From Botryococcus braunii (lineage: Eukaryota > Chlorophyta > Trebouxiophyceae): 45,000 bases of DNA. This document shows positions 27,550-37,285 of this stretch, in pieces (position 1 is the first letter of the stretch; every line of letters begins with the position of its first letter). The notes under the pieces are model-generated. The model was not told where the DNA came from and did no database searches. It worked only from the letters and a program-made list of their open reading frames with translations. The translations under genes were made by a program, and so were the position numbers. The DNA lies in the NCBI GenBank assembly GCA_002005505.1, contig MVGU01000703.1, positions 260,001-305,000 on the forward strand. Direction: 5' to 3'.

Positions 27550-28151
27550 GTACCTTGAGACACGGCAGATTCTGGACGTTTTCGAACATAAGGTACAATC
27601 CTATCTAGATCACACGTTTGTCGGATGAACTCTTAAGGCTGCCCCACCGGAGTGAATACCAACTGGTTGTGAAAGATGCTGGGCATCACCAGATGCTAGT
27701 CTTGTCCGACAGTTGTGTGTGGCACTCAGCAGACAGTCGTACGGACTGTAGCTGGAGTAACTTCGTCTATTGACGACCTGTCTGCTTTGTACAGGTACGG
27801 TGCGGCAGTGTGTGTTGTATCATTGTTGCTATTGTGAGAGTGAACAAGCTTAGTGTACCCTGTAGTCACTCAAACAGATAAGGGACAGTGACTTCAGGGA
27901 GTATAGGCATGTACTTGAACGTAGCCGTCTAGAGCCTTATCTAGTGATTGCTTGATCGGTGCTTGTGTACAAGATAATGATGTAACGGAACTGGTTGTGA
28001 AAGATGCTGGGCATCACCAGATGCTAGTCTTGTCCGACAGTTGTGTGTGGCACTCAGCAGACAGTCGTACGGACTGTAGCTGGAGTAACTTCGTCTATTG
28101 ACGACCTGTCTGCTTTGTACAGGGAAAGCCGATTGCCCATAACCTTTCACA
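27550..28151 (+). repeat. Copia-2 3' LTR, right part
   Basis: 602 bp continuing the LTR after gypsy-B, including both 135-bp internal repeats. It ends CCTTTCACA followed by GAAAC (28152-28156), the target duplication. Confidence 0.95.
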
Positions 28152-28156
28152 GAAAC

Positions 28157-28308
28157 ACATGTTCGTACTGGGTTCACGATTCCCACCCAGCATGTTGAAG
28201 GATGGGGATTATCAGTGCCACCTGACCTGCAGTCTGATATGGTTCGAGCCGCCTGTGAGGCCAGCCCATGTGGGAGAGAGGGGGAAGAGGAAGCGCAGAC
28301 AGGCCTGA
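28157..28308 (+). CDS. DIRS RT-RNase H, part 3 (C-terminus)
   Basis: After removing copia-2 and one GAAAC copy, the frame from 15189 continues through about 50 codons (HMFVLGSRF ... GKRKRRQA) to TGA at 28306-28308. The tail is basic. It ends 6 bp before the stop of the recombinase on the other strand, so the two genes are tail to tail. Confidence 0.85.
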
Positions 28309-28314
28309 GCATGG

Positions 28315-29716
28315 TCAGGCCAGGCGAGCTCTTTTGTTAGGGCGCTTCCCTTTGGGCAACTTGGAGGGCAGGTGGCGGTTAGGATCGATGTAGCGCTTGG
28401 TCACGTTGGGGGTCTTGATCTGGGCAAGAAGACCGAGAGCTTCCAGGGACTGCCCTTGCTGGTCATGGTGCTGCAGTGCACCACGCCGGCTCCCGTGGAG
28501 GGTAGCATGGTAAGGGATGTTGGCAGCTGTAAAATGGGTGTCGATGTCGTCTTCAAAGGCAGCCACGCTGAGGCTGCGCTCGAGGAATTGGTCCTTGTTG
28601 GCAGACAAGGGGCGACACAGGAACTGGGTGACGGGGTGACCCAGGGCAGCAGACTGGGCGAGCAAGGTGTGGAGGCGTTGGATGGGGCACAGGGGGCCGT
28701 CTCTGCGGGTGACGATCATCACCTCTGGGTGCAAGTTGTGCTTGAGCTCTATAGCCTTGAAGAAGATGGTCGCGCCAAGCGGAACGTGCAGAGTGGGGAA
28801 CAGATAGGGGGCAGCAGGGACCCCTGCAACCGCAAGCACACAGTCATGAAGAGAGCGAGGGGATATGGGGGCAGTATGGGAAACTGACGGGGACAGCGCA
28901 GGAAGGCCTGGCAGGGGGGCCAAGGGATGGCGGGGCAGGCCACCAGGGTTAAAGGGGTGGGGGGGTAACTGGCGAGGGAGAAAGGGGGGGGGGGGGCACA
29001 CCCGAGGCCAACCACAAGTCATCCAGACACCAGGAGACCGCAGTAGCCCCCCTGGAGCAAGTCTCCCACAAGATGGTCATGGTGAAGGCATCCCGGTGAA
29101 GGCGGAGCAAAGGGACACCAGTGGTGCTGGCGATGCGAGCATCCAAACGTTCAAGCACGTGGCGCAGGTCGTCCAAACTCCAGGGATGTGCAGACTGGGG
29201 ATTGTAGCCCAGATGGGCCAGCCAGCGAGTGTAGCCAGTGGCCCACTCAGCCACATCAAGGGAGCGCACGGGATTTCCTACGGCAGGTGCAAGTCTGTAC
29301 ATCACTTACACGTTTACAAACTGGTTACACGTTTATTCAAAATACGATACGGAGGAGCAAGGCAGGCGGCAATGCACGGGTTTCAAAGGTAGCTCAATGG
29401 AGGGGTTACCTCGGCCGTGGAGGGGATCCCAGTTGCCATGTGTGGTGGCATAGCGGTCAAACTCGGTGGCTAAGAAGGACAGTAAGCATCGCATGCTGAT
29501 GGGGGCGACAAGGTCCAAGCCTTGATGCTTGTATCTGCCACTGGAAGTAGCCCACAGGGTCATGTGGACTTTGATGTCTTGGGGGGTCGCCTGAAGGGCA
29601 TGGCGGCCGGTGTCACGCATGAATTCGCAGAACCTATCAAAGGCGCTGAGCTTCTTCTGCATGGTGGCTCCTTTTATGGCTAGCAGCTGGATGGTATTGG
29701 CCCTAGTGAGCCATTG
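28315..29716 (-). CDS. DIRS tyrosine recombinase (main part, two introns)
   Basis: The integrase of the DIRS element, on the strand opposite to RT. The minus-strand exons are 29716-29410 (continuing exon 1 from 42390), 29277-29002 and 28823-28315. Introns 29278-29409 (132 bp) and 28824-29001 (178 bp) have GT...AG ends and keep phase. Exon 1 encodes the N-terminal helical domain (FDRFCEFMRDTGRHALQAT). Exon 2 has the first catalytic Arg (ILWETCSRGA). Exon 3 has the HxxR box (LHGSRRGALQ) and the Tyr nucleophile in TKRYIDPNRHLP. With the 5' part at 42390-42473 the product is 391 residues. It would recombine a circular DNA copy into the genome. Copia-3 cuts exon 1. Confidence 0.88.
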
Positions 29717-29721
29717 GAAAT
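29717..29721 (+). repeat. Target site duplication of copia-3 (GAAAT, left)
   Basis: GAAAT before the LTR is repeated at 42390-42394. One copy restores the recombinase frame. Confidence 0.92.
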
Positions 29722-30412
29722 TGTTGTGTTAATTAATTTTATGCCTTTCCCTCAGAGGAGTAATAATGGCAAGTCTCCGTATGAAGACAATACCAATTAG
29801 GAAAGAGAGGCAGAACCCTGAGTTCTGCCAGGCAATACATGCATTTGAACGAAGACTATCATAACGCAAGTTACAGACACGTTTGTAGAAAGGAGGCATA
29901 TGGGGCAAGCACGGATAGGGAAGGCACTTGGTTGGAACTATAGTGGCACTCCGGGTGTCTATCAATCAGTTGCTAACCAGTCCTTGACTTGTATATGTCC
30001 GTGCCTACTTAACAACGCACAAGTAGGAGGACATCGTCTAACACCCTCCGTGCCGCCACCATGCAGGTGACTTAATCCTTATTGTATTCCTGGATTTAGC
30101 ACTCAGATGAACATTGTTAGAACATGTTAGACATATAGAGTTGAGTTTAGCTCATCGGACAAAGTAATGAACACGACCTGGGTGAGAGCAGGTTAGGCGT
30201 GTTTGAACTGCGTCACCTTGTTAGGAGAGATGAGAGATATTGTAACACTTGGTTGGAACTATAGTGGCACTCCGGGTGTCTATCAATCAGTTGCTAACCA
30301 GTCCTTGACTTGTATATGTCCGTGCCTACTTAACAACGCACAAGTAGGAGGACATCGTCTAACACCCTCCGTGCCGCCACCATGCAGGATACGCCAAGCC
30401 CAGAATATTTCA
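29722..30412 (+). repeat. Copia-3 5' LTR (691 bp) with internal direct repeat
   Basis: Starts TGTTGTGTTAATT and ends AATATTTCA. A 143-bp block occurs twice (29925-30067 and 30246-30388). Block 1 ends GCAG/GTGACT and block 2 ends GCAG/GATACG, so 30067-30387 has GT...AG ends. TGTAA (30241-30245) precedes block 2, as in copia-2. Confidence 0.95.
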
Positions 30413-30426
30413 GGTTATGGGCCCAC
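30413..30426 (+). other. Copia-3 primer binding site
   Basis: GGTTATGGGCCCAC follows the LTR, the same half-tRNA initiator Met type as copia-1 and copia-2. Confidence 0.8.
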
Positions 30427-30480
30427 GGGCTCGGATGCTGAGAGTGGGTGGCGCCTAAATCGGAGCTCACTAGACTGTGA

Positions 30481-30753
30481 ATGGCGAAGAAGCGGACAAA
30501 GCAAACAGCCAGGAAGACCACCAACCTCAACGTTCCAGCGCGCTTGAGATCAGGACCTCCGTCATACAACGAACTAATCAGAGAAGGAGGACAACGTGGA
30601 GACCGCAATCCTGACGAGAGAGCCTTTATCGTCAAAGACTACATCTTTCACCTTCACGTTGGCTGTCCGTTAGCTCAACCCACCTGGTTCAGAAGTAAGA
30701 TCTTGCTGCTACCTTGCGAGTACTGGAGTTATAAGACAACTGGGGAATTATGA
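30481..30753 (+). CDS. Copia-3 leader ORF with histone H3-tail-like N-terminus
   Basis: A 90-codon frame in the leader, starting MAKKRTKQTARKTTNL. Residues RTKQTARK are identical to residues 2-9 of the mature histone H3 tail, including the positions of K4 and K9, and TT follows where H3 has ST or TT. After residue 14 there is no H3 similarity and I recognise no domain. Its stop overlaps the gag start (ATGA at 30750-30753), suggesting coupled translation. Two upstream ATGs (30416, 30442) share one frame with an early stop. Function, if any, is unknown; it could be histone mimicry or chance. Confidence 0.5.
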   Translation: MAKKRTKQTARKTTNLNVPARLRSGPPSYNELIREGGQRGDRNPDERAFIVKDYIFHLHVGCPLAQPTWFRSKILLLPCEYWSYKTTGEL

Positions 30754-31757
30754 CTTCCAAGAAGAAAGGATCATCAGCTAGTGGAGCATCAACGTCAAGC
30801 AGTGAACCAGCCTCATCCACACCCATCAGAGAACCGTGTACTCCCAGCACCTCAAGAGGCAGCGGAGATGAGCTGCCCAAGATTATCCCAACAAATGTCA
30901 AGGTACACATAAAACTGAAGGAACGGGGGACAAATATTATTGTTTGGAAGAATGCATTTTTGGCAGCAAATGAGTCAAAAGGGTCTTTGCCTGCCATCCT
31001 GGAGGCTATGCCTGGTACAGCACATGACGCAGCCGCAATGTTACTGATTTATGAGTCAGTCCCAGAGGAATGGCTGGGACCTCTGTCTAATCTGCCCTCT
31101 GCTTATGATGCATATGAGTTCATCTGCAGAAAGTTTATTGGTGGATATAATATCGAGGCCAATGCAGATTGGCTCCAAGAAATGAGCCAGGGAATGAAAC
31201 ATGACGAGACGATTTCGCAATATGTCAACAGAATGATCAACCTGAAGGCATGCCTTGACAGGAACAACCATGCTCTACTGGATGCACACGTTGCAACCCA
31301 GATTGTGCAGGGCTTGCCTGATGCAGCTAAAGAGCCAGGAATGATCACAACTGCTGCAGCACAACCCCTGGAGAAGCTGGCTGGACTTCTGCGCAACACA
31401 GCAGCTGCAGTGGGTTTTGATGAATATGCTCCTCGCCAACCAAGGGTTTTGGCTCTTGGACAAGGCTCCAGTGGAGCCAATACCCCACCAGCTGCCAGTG
31501 CAGTCCATCAGCAGGCCCAACCAACTGTCTCTGAGGCCAAGTCCGAGACTAAGGGCATCTGCAACTACTGCAATAAGAAGGGGCATTACTGGAGGGACTG
31601 TCGAAAGAGGAAGCGGGACGAGGAGACCCAACGGAACGTAGTGGCAGCGGTCCAACAATTGCAGGGAATGTGGCCACAGGGACCTCCACATATGGGTGGC
31701 CCACACCCTCCTGCAGCCCAGCTGGCGCACCCTGGACTGGATGCCTTTCCGGCATGG
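30750..31757 (+). CDS. Copia-3 gag-pol, part 1 (Gag)
   Basis: 336 codons of Gag before the gypsy-C insertion. It has the copia gag helices (NADWLQEMSQGMKHDETISQ) and a CCHC knuckle CNYCNKKGHYWRDC near residue 275. It ends at FPAW. After removal of gypsy-C with one CATGG copy the frame continues at 37286 as FQPPAP. The total product is 1800 residues. Confidence 0.94.
31753..31757 (+). repeat. Target site duplication of gypsy-C (CATGG, left)
   Basis: CATGG is repeated at 37281-37285. Confidence 0.93.
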
Positions 31758-31922
31758 TGTAATATTCTTGCAAAGGATGGCCCTGCACCGACGAAAGTGC
31801 TAGTATGGTCCGAGCACCATACCATATATAGTGCGAGCCTATGAGGCTACACCCAGTACCAATGTACCGCCCGGCACGTGCGGGGCCGATCCCCGGCACC
31901 GTCTGCCTACCGGCGCGCTACA
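31758..31922 (-). repeat. Gypsy-C 3' LTR (165 bp)
   Basis: On the + strand TGTAATATTC ... GCGCGCTACA, clearly related to the gypsy-B LTR. Its hairpins are GTATGGT/ACCATAC around CCGAGC (31803-31822) and AGCCT/AGGCT extended by GTG/CAC (31831-31852). Confidence 0.95.
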
Positions 31923-32364
31923 TTCTCCCCCTCCTAGGTGACCGAGCTCCCGGGAGGCCTGCCGAAGCAAGCCACAGTCACAGGCAGAGGCATATAGAAG
32001 GTCACTGCTACACTTCTATATCTTATACATTGAGCCGGTGAGTCTCCTCCAGACACCAAACCGCAGCCGCAACTGCCAGCCTGGGTGTACACTTGCCTGA
32101 GGTATCTCTATGGTACGCCTAGACCAAAATCCCGCAGTGACGGGGCCCAAAGGGCAGTCGTCGGCGTGAACAGATGTACACTCCACGTGTACACATTCCC
32201 ACGAAGAAGCAGTGAAGTTGCTAACTTCAGGGCGGATAGTAGGGGCAGGGGCTGGACGACACTTAGCCACCAAGTCAGGGGACGTTCTGTGATCACGCGA
32301 ACGTATGGGTAAACCACGACCCCCCGGTGACGCAGCTTGACAGGCTCGTGCTGCTGTGTTTCCC
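31923..32364 (-). other. Gypsy-C 3' untranslated region and polypurine tract
   Basis: Non-coding and similar to 21763-22192. A purine run (minus strand GGAGGGGGAGAA) adjoins the LTR. No gene seen. Confidence 0.65.
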
Positions 32365-35300
32365 CTAGTCAACCTTCCCACGACGACGTGCCCCGCCTCT
32401 TGGTGCCCGTGCGTTGACTTTGTCCCAGTATCCCTTTACAACATTGGGAGCATTTGCCAAATTCCGTTCCTCTTCCCAGGTGTCATGCTCTGACGAGGAA
32501 CCCGTCCAGCGGACAAGGTACTCATACTTGGGACGGCCACGTGAATTGACACGACGGTGGTCCATTAAGGCTTCCACCTCCTATGAATCCGCCATCGTGC
32601 TGGGAGGTCAAGCTCATAAGCTTGGGTACCCACACGTTTCACCACTTGGAACGGCCCTACCCAACGCGGGAGGAGCTTGGGCGTGCCCACCTTGAAACGA
32701 AGGTTCTTTGAGGAGAGGCGGACCCAGTCCCCCAACCAAATTGAACTTTCCTTCGTTTGGTGTTGGCATACTGCGCTTGTCTCGCAGTGGCCACCCGATG
32801 GGTCATCCTGGCCTCATTGATGAGGCGTTGCATGCCCTGGACAAAGTCAGACGCACCAGGTACCCGTCTGTTGGGGAGAATCGTGACTGGCAGGTGGGGT
32901 TGAAACCCGTAGTTCAGCAAGAACGGGCGAGGACCCCATGGATTCGTGATCGCAATTATTGATCGCGAATTCTGCACAGACCAACTTCTCATCCTAATCA
33001 TCCTGGGACTTGGCCACATACATGCGTAGCATGTCCTCGAGCACTCGATTCACTCGCTCAGTCTGCCCATCCGTTTGCGGATGGTAGGCTGTCGACATGG
33101 CTTGTCGAGTCCCAATGGATTGACACAAGGCTCTAGAAAAGTGGCTGGTGAAGAGCTTATCTCTATCAGATACCACCACTTGGGGAACACCATGCAACTT
33201 CCACACATTGTCAACGTACAGCTTAGCCGTATACTAAGCCGTAGCTTTGGTGGTTGTTGGCATAAGATGCACCATCTTGGTCAGCTTATCCACTACGACG
33301 AAAATGGCATCATGACCCTTGCCTGTTCTAGGCAGTTGGGTAATGAGATCCATAGTCACCGTGTGCCAAGGATTCAGCGGCAACTCTATAGGTTGCAGCA
33401 ACCCCGCAGGCAAAGTGTTCCGAGCCTTGTTCTTCTGACACAAGTGGCACGTTAGCACGTAACGTTCGATGTCAGCAAGCATGGTAGGCCACCAATAATG
33501 GCGCCTTACCAAGGCCAAGGTTCTCTTCACTCCTTGATGGCCAGCATACGGGCTATCATGCAGTTCCTTAAGGATGTGAGCTCGCAGCCCAAAAGCATCC
33601 GGAACCACGGCCTTCCCTTCCCTCAGAAGGAAGCCGTTAAAGTCTAGCAGACCTTCAACATTCTGCTTATCTTGGAACCATGGGTCTTGAGAAGACCCTG
33701 GACAAATTTGTCCTTCCAAGATAGAGCAACCCCGGCGGCGGCACTCCCCTCCCCCGCAGAGCGGATAGTACCAACCAAGGCACAAAGAGAGAGCGTTGGC
33801 AGACAACGGTGCGCCGGGTGCGAACACCCACCAATCACCACGCCATTGATGATTGGACAAGGAGCCTCGTAGTCGGACGGATGCCGACTCAAAGCGTCAG
33901 CCACCACATTGGACGTCCCTGGGGCATAGTCCATGCGAAAATTGAACCGCGAAAGGAACTCGGCCCACCTGGTTTGCCGTCTACTTAAAGTAGGCAAAGT
34001 GTCCAAGTAAGGGATAGCCTTGTGGTCCGTGACCACACGAAACTCAGGGGCCCCCTCCAGGTAGCACCTCCAGACTGTCAATGCATGCACCACAGCGAGA
34101 AGTTCTTGCTCCCTAGTAGGATAGTTAACCTCAGCGGGAGTCAAACGACGACTCTCGTAGGCAACTGGGCGACCCTCCTGGTACAACACGGCCCCCAACC
34201 CTGCCAAAGACGCATCGCAATGGACCTCAAACGGCTTTGAGAAGTCAGGATACGCTAAGCAAGGTGCATGTGTCAAGGCATGTTTAATCTCGGTAAACGC
34301 CCGAACACACCCAGCACTCCATACCCAGGTCACACCTTGGCGTAGGAGTCTGTACAGTGGCGATGCAAGTGCTGCAAAATTGCGAACAAACTTGCGAAAG
34401 TAAGTTGCCAGCCCCAGGAAAGACCGCAACTCGCCAACATTCTTCGGTGTGCTCCAATTAGCAACTGAAGCCACCTTACGTGGGTCCACTTTAATCCCAT
34501 CTGCTGAGACTAAATGGCCCAAGTACTCCAGCTCATCCTTGGCGAAAGAGCACTTCTTTAGGTTAGCATACAACTTATGCTGCCGCAACAGTTCAAGGAC
34601 TTTGCGGAGATGCTCCCTATGCTCTTCAATGGACTTGCTGTAGATGAGGATGTCATCAAGGTACACGAGCACAAACTTGTGCAGGTAAGGAGCAAAGATA
34701 GCAATCATGGCAGTTTGAAACGTGGCCGGGGCATTAGTCAGCCCAAATGGCAAAACCCGCCACTCGAACAACCCCGCGGGTGTTCTGAAAGCTGTCTTTG
34801 GCATATCCTCATCTGTGATCCGGATCTGGTGATAGCCAGACGTGAGGTCAAGACTAGAGAACACTGTAGAACCCTGCAGTTGATCAAGAGTTTCATCGAT
34901 ACGAGGCATCGGATACCTGTTCTTGACCGTCTGTCGATTCAAAGCTCGGTAATCAATGACCATCCGGAGGATTCCATCCTTCTTTTGCACAAAAAGAATG
35001 GGCGCACCATAGGGTGATGTAGACGGCTGTATATACCCTTTGTCCAACAATAGCTTTGTCTGGCGTAACGCCTCATCATACTCTCAGCGTGAAAGCCGGT
35101 ACAACGGACGAGACGGTGGACGAGCATGTGGATCGCTCAAGGGTATAGTGTGTCTAACCCCTTGCCTCTCAGGCGGAAGGTGCGGGACATCTTCAGGGAA
35201 AACATCTTGGAATTCACTGAGTATGTCAACAACAGGAGAGTTGGGAGAAGGAATGGAGACATTCGGATCGGTAGATAGATCGGTTACAATTGCCAGAAAG

Positions 35301-35861
35301 GACTGGCAGCCCTTCCTGCTTAACCTTCTAGCCTGCACTGCAGACAAAACCAATCTAGGCACATCCTCCACTTCTGAACCCTTCAAAGGCCTCTCCTCCT
35401 TAGGCGGGCAACGCAAAACGAACGGCTTGTTCTTTCTTGTATACCCCCTAACGGTGTCCTCTTCAAACATGAGATTTGCACGGAATGTCTTTAACCAGGG
35501 AGTCCCCAACAGCACATTCCAATCCATGGCAAAGTCTAGCACAAGACACGACACCTTAGCAAACTGTACCCCCTGGATGACAATGTCTAAGACAGCACAT
35601 CCGATGTGGTTTACAGTTCTCCCGTCAGCCAACTTAATGCTTAAAGAATCCCCCTTCGGCGGCACAATCTCCAAGTGAAGGGCTTTAGCAAAGTCTGCAC
35701 TGACCACATTGCAAGAAGCTCCCGAGTCCAGCATCGCCGTGGCCTTGCTCCCCTGCACCTCGGCAGGAAACACCAAGCTGTGACACGGCTTCTTGACAAG
35801 CAAATGCATGAATAGACGTCAAACATGCAAGGCTTACATCGCCAAGCGAAGGCCCACACCT
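32365..35861 (-). pseudogene. Gypsy-C pol, broken
   Basis: Aligns with gypsy-B pol from protease to chromodomain. Lesions seen by comparison: about 5 bp missing near 35775 (before protease), a stop where gypsy-B has Leu in RLSRLEYDE (near 35083), a 2-bp loss near 33692, stops near 33237 and 32995, a further small change near 32925, and about 100 bp missing near 32581 just before the chromodomain. RT and RNase H motifs are still recognisable (LVYLDDILIYSK, FEVHCDASLAGLG). It cannot make full-length Pol. Confidence 0.93.
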
Positions 35862-36290
35862 TCAAGCATAAGAAGGTCCCGTGCCCGGGCTTGTCTTCTT
35901 GCCAGAAGACCCCTTCTTGGCCTCTTGCCGGGGCAGTCGAATACAAAGTGGTCTGGGTTGCATCTGAAGCAAACTCCCCGAGCCAGCTTGCATGTTGCCT
36001 CCCGCATGTCCAGGCTTAGGCCATGCTTCTTTTGAAGCTTGGCCAAGTGCCGTATGCCTCCTGTAGGAGGTGGTTGCTGGCAGGATGCTTTGTCCCCCGG
36101 TCCCGAGGAATTTCCCCTTCCTCGCGTTCAGCCACCTTCTCCTTTTCCTTGGAGACACCTGAGCACATCGCCTACAAAGATTCAGCATATGTGGTAGCTT
36201 CACCACCCCCGCCACATCGCTCATTGCACGCCACACCGGCAACTTGCATAGTGAGGTGAAGCAGAGCGGGTTTCAGACTAGCCCAAGAGG
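35862..36290 (-). pseudogene. Gypsy-C gag remnant (C-terminal end)
   Basis: Similar to the last part of gypsy-B Gag (LQKKHGLSLDMREAT, then a damaged knuckle CFRCNPDHFVFDC that has lost residues between the second Cys and His). It ends in the same GCT TGA AGG context as gypsy-B (TGA at 35862-35864). Frameshifts are present. Similarity fades near 36290. Confidence 0.8.
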
Positions 36291-37115
36291 ACAAATCTTT
36301 CATGAGGCAATGATGGAAGCCAAACCCCCACGTAAAGCTCAACCACATTTATGGCAGCTCCCAAAGCCCCATAAATGCACAAAATCTTAATTGAAGAACC
36401 CGATTGCCGTGGAACCCCGAACCAAATCGACCATCCACGCAAAGTTTGTGTTCAATCAACAAGATGCCACAAATTCAGCCGAGCACTAAACAGCCTTTCA
36501 AAAGAGAAAGCTTTTCAGTTCCATGCTACTCGGTGTCAATCAACAAAGCAAGACCGCGTCATATCCGTGTAATATCCGTGTAGGATCGGCATCCGGAAAA
36601 GTTGACACTTTACCACCGAAATCCCAACGATATGCTCGAAACACCAAAGTTTCATCAAGGCAATGCAAGTTGATAACATTTGCAAAGGGTTAGCAACCCA
36701 AAGTACACCAAATGAGGGGAAGCGTACACTCACTATCGTGAAGTGCCATCTTCCTCCCCCACCGTCCCCACGGAGACGACGGAGCCAAACGCCATTAGAA
36801 AGATTACAGAAAAAATCCGTACTTTCTGGCTTGGATCCACACACCAAGCGCGGCGTCGACCCTCGCAGGCCACAACCATCCCCGTCATCGGAACTTATAT
36901 GGGTGCGAAGAATGGATTCTCCCAACCAAAGTCCATGAACTAGATACCAAGATGTTGTTGATCCTTCGATCTAGTGGGAAACAACCCAAATAGAACGACA
37001 GGCAACAACGAAGACACACTGAAGCATCGACACCATCCGCAAGACACACTTAAGCGTCAAACAGGATCAACAACCAACATCGCAAATCCACCGACTTGGA
37101 TATGGGCCACCAAAA
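36291..37115 (-). other. Gypsy-C leader and unrelated insert in place of gag
   Basis: About 800 bp where gypsy-B has the N-terminal two thirds of gag. I see no similarity to that gag, nor to any known protein, in either strand. The only recognisable part is the primer-site-like sequence next to the LTR (+ strand GGGCCACCA, 37104-37112). A minus-strand open frame at 36536-36925 has no recognisable features. Confidence 0.6.
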
Positions 37116-37280
37116 TGTAATATTCTTGCAAAGGATGGCCCTGCACCGACGAAAGTGCTAGTATGGTCCGAGCACCATACCATATATAGTGCGAGCCTAT
37201 GAGGCTACACCCAGTACCAATGTACCGCCCGGCACGTGCGGGGCCGATCCCCGGCACCGTCTGCCTACCGGCGCGCTACA
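37116..37280 (-). repeat. Gypsy-C 5' LTR (165 bp)
   Basis: Appears identical to 31758-31922 and is followed by CATGG. Confidence 0.95.
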
Positions 37281-37285
37281 CATGG

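Larger units (their letters stand above)
15190..28151 (+). mobile_element. Copia-2, intact Ty1/copia retrotransposon carrying gypsy-B in its 3' LTR
   Basis: Flanked by GAAAC duplications. It has a 694-bp 5' LTR, half-tRNA primer site, 390-bp leader, one 1737-codon gag-pol frame, polypurine tract and a 3' LTR split by gypsy-B. The two LTR halves sum to 694 bp (92 + 602) and match the 5' LTR by eye, so insertion is recent. It is very close to copia-1. Confidence 0.95.
31758..37280 (-). mobile_element. Gypsy-C, defective relative of gypsy-B
   Basis: A 5523-bp minus-strand element with 165-bp LTRs that look identical. Most of its pol aligns with gypsy-B but has several stops and frameshifts. Its gag region is mostly replaced by unrelated sequence. 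LTR identity with broken genes suggests that proteins of an intact relative moved it recently. Confidence 0.93.

Noticed and set aside
8398..28308. Possible reassignment of TGA to a sense codon, given in-frame TGA at gag/pol borders.
   Set aside because: TGA also terminates the DIRS RT and recombinase frames and the copia-3 gag-pol frame, with no conserved protein sequence after it. Readthrough at specific sites is the simpler view.
28865..29392. A + strand open frame of 175 codons.
   Set aside because: It is antisense to recombinase exons and introns, and its composition follows the coding strand opposite. The minus-strand recombinase has clear catalytic motifs.
29729..29965. A 78-codon minus-strand frame repeated at 41706-41942.
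   Set aside because: It lies within the two copia-3 LTRs; no known protein features.
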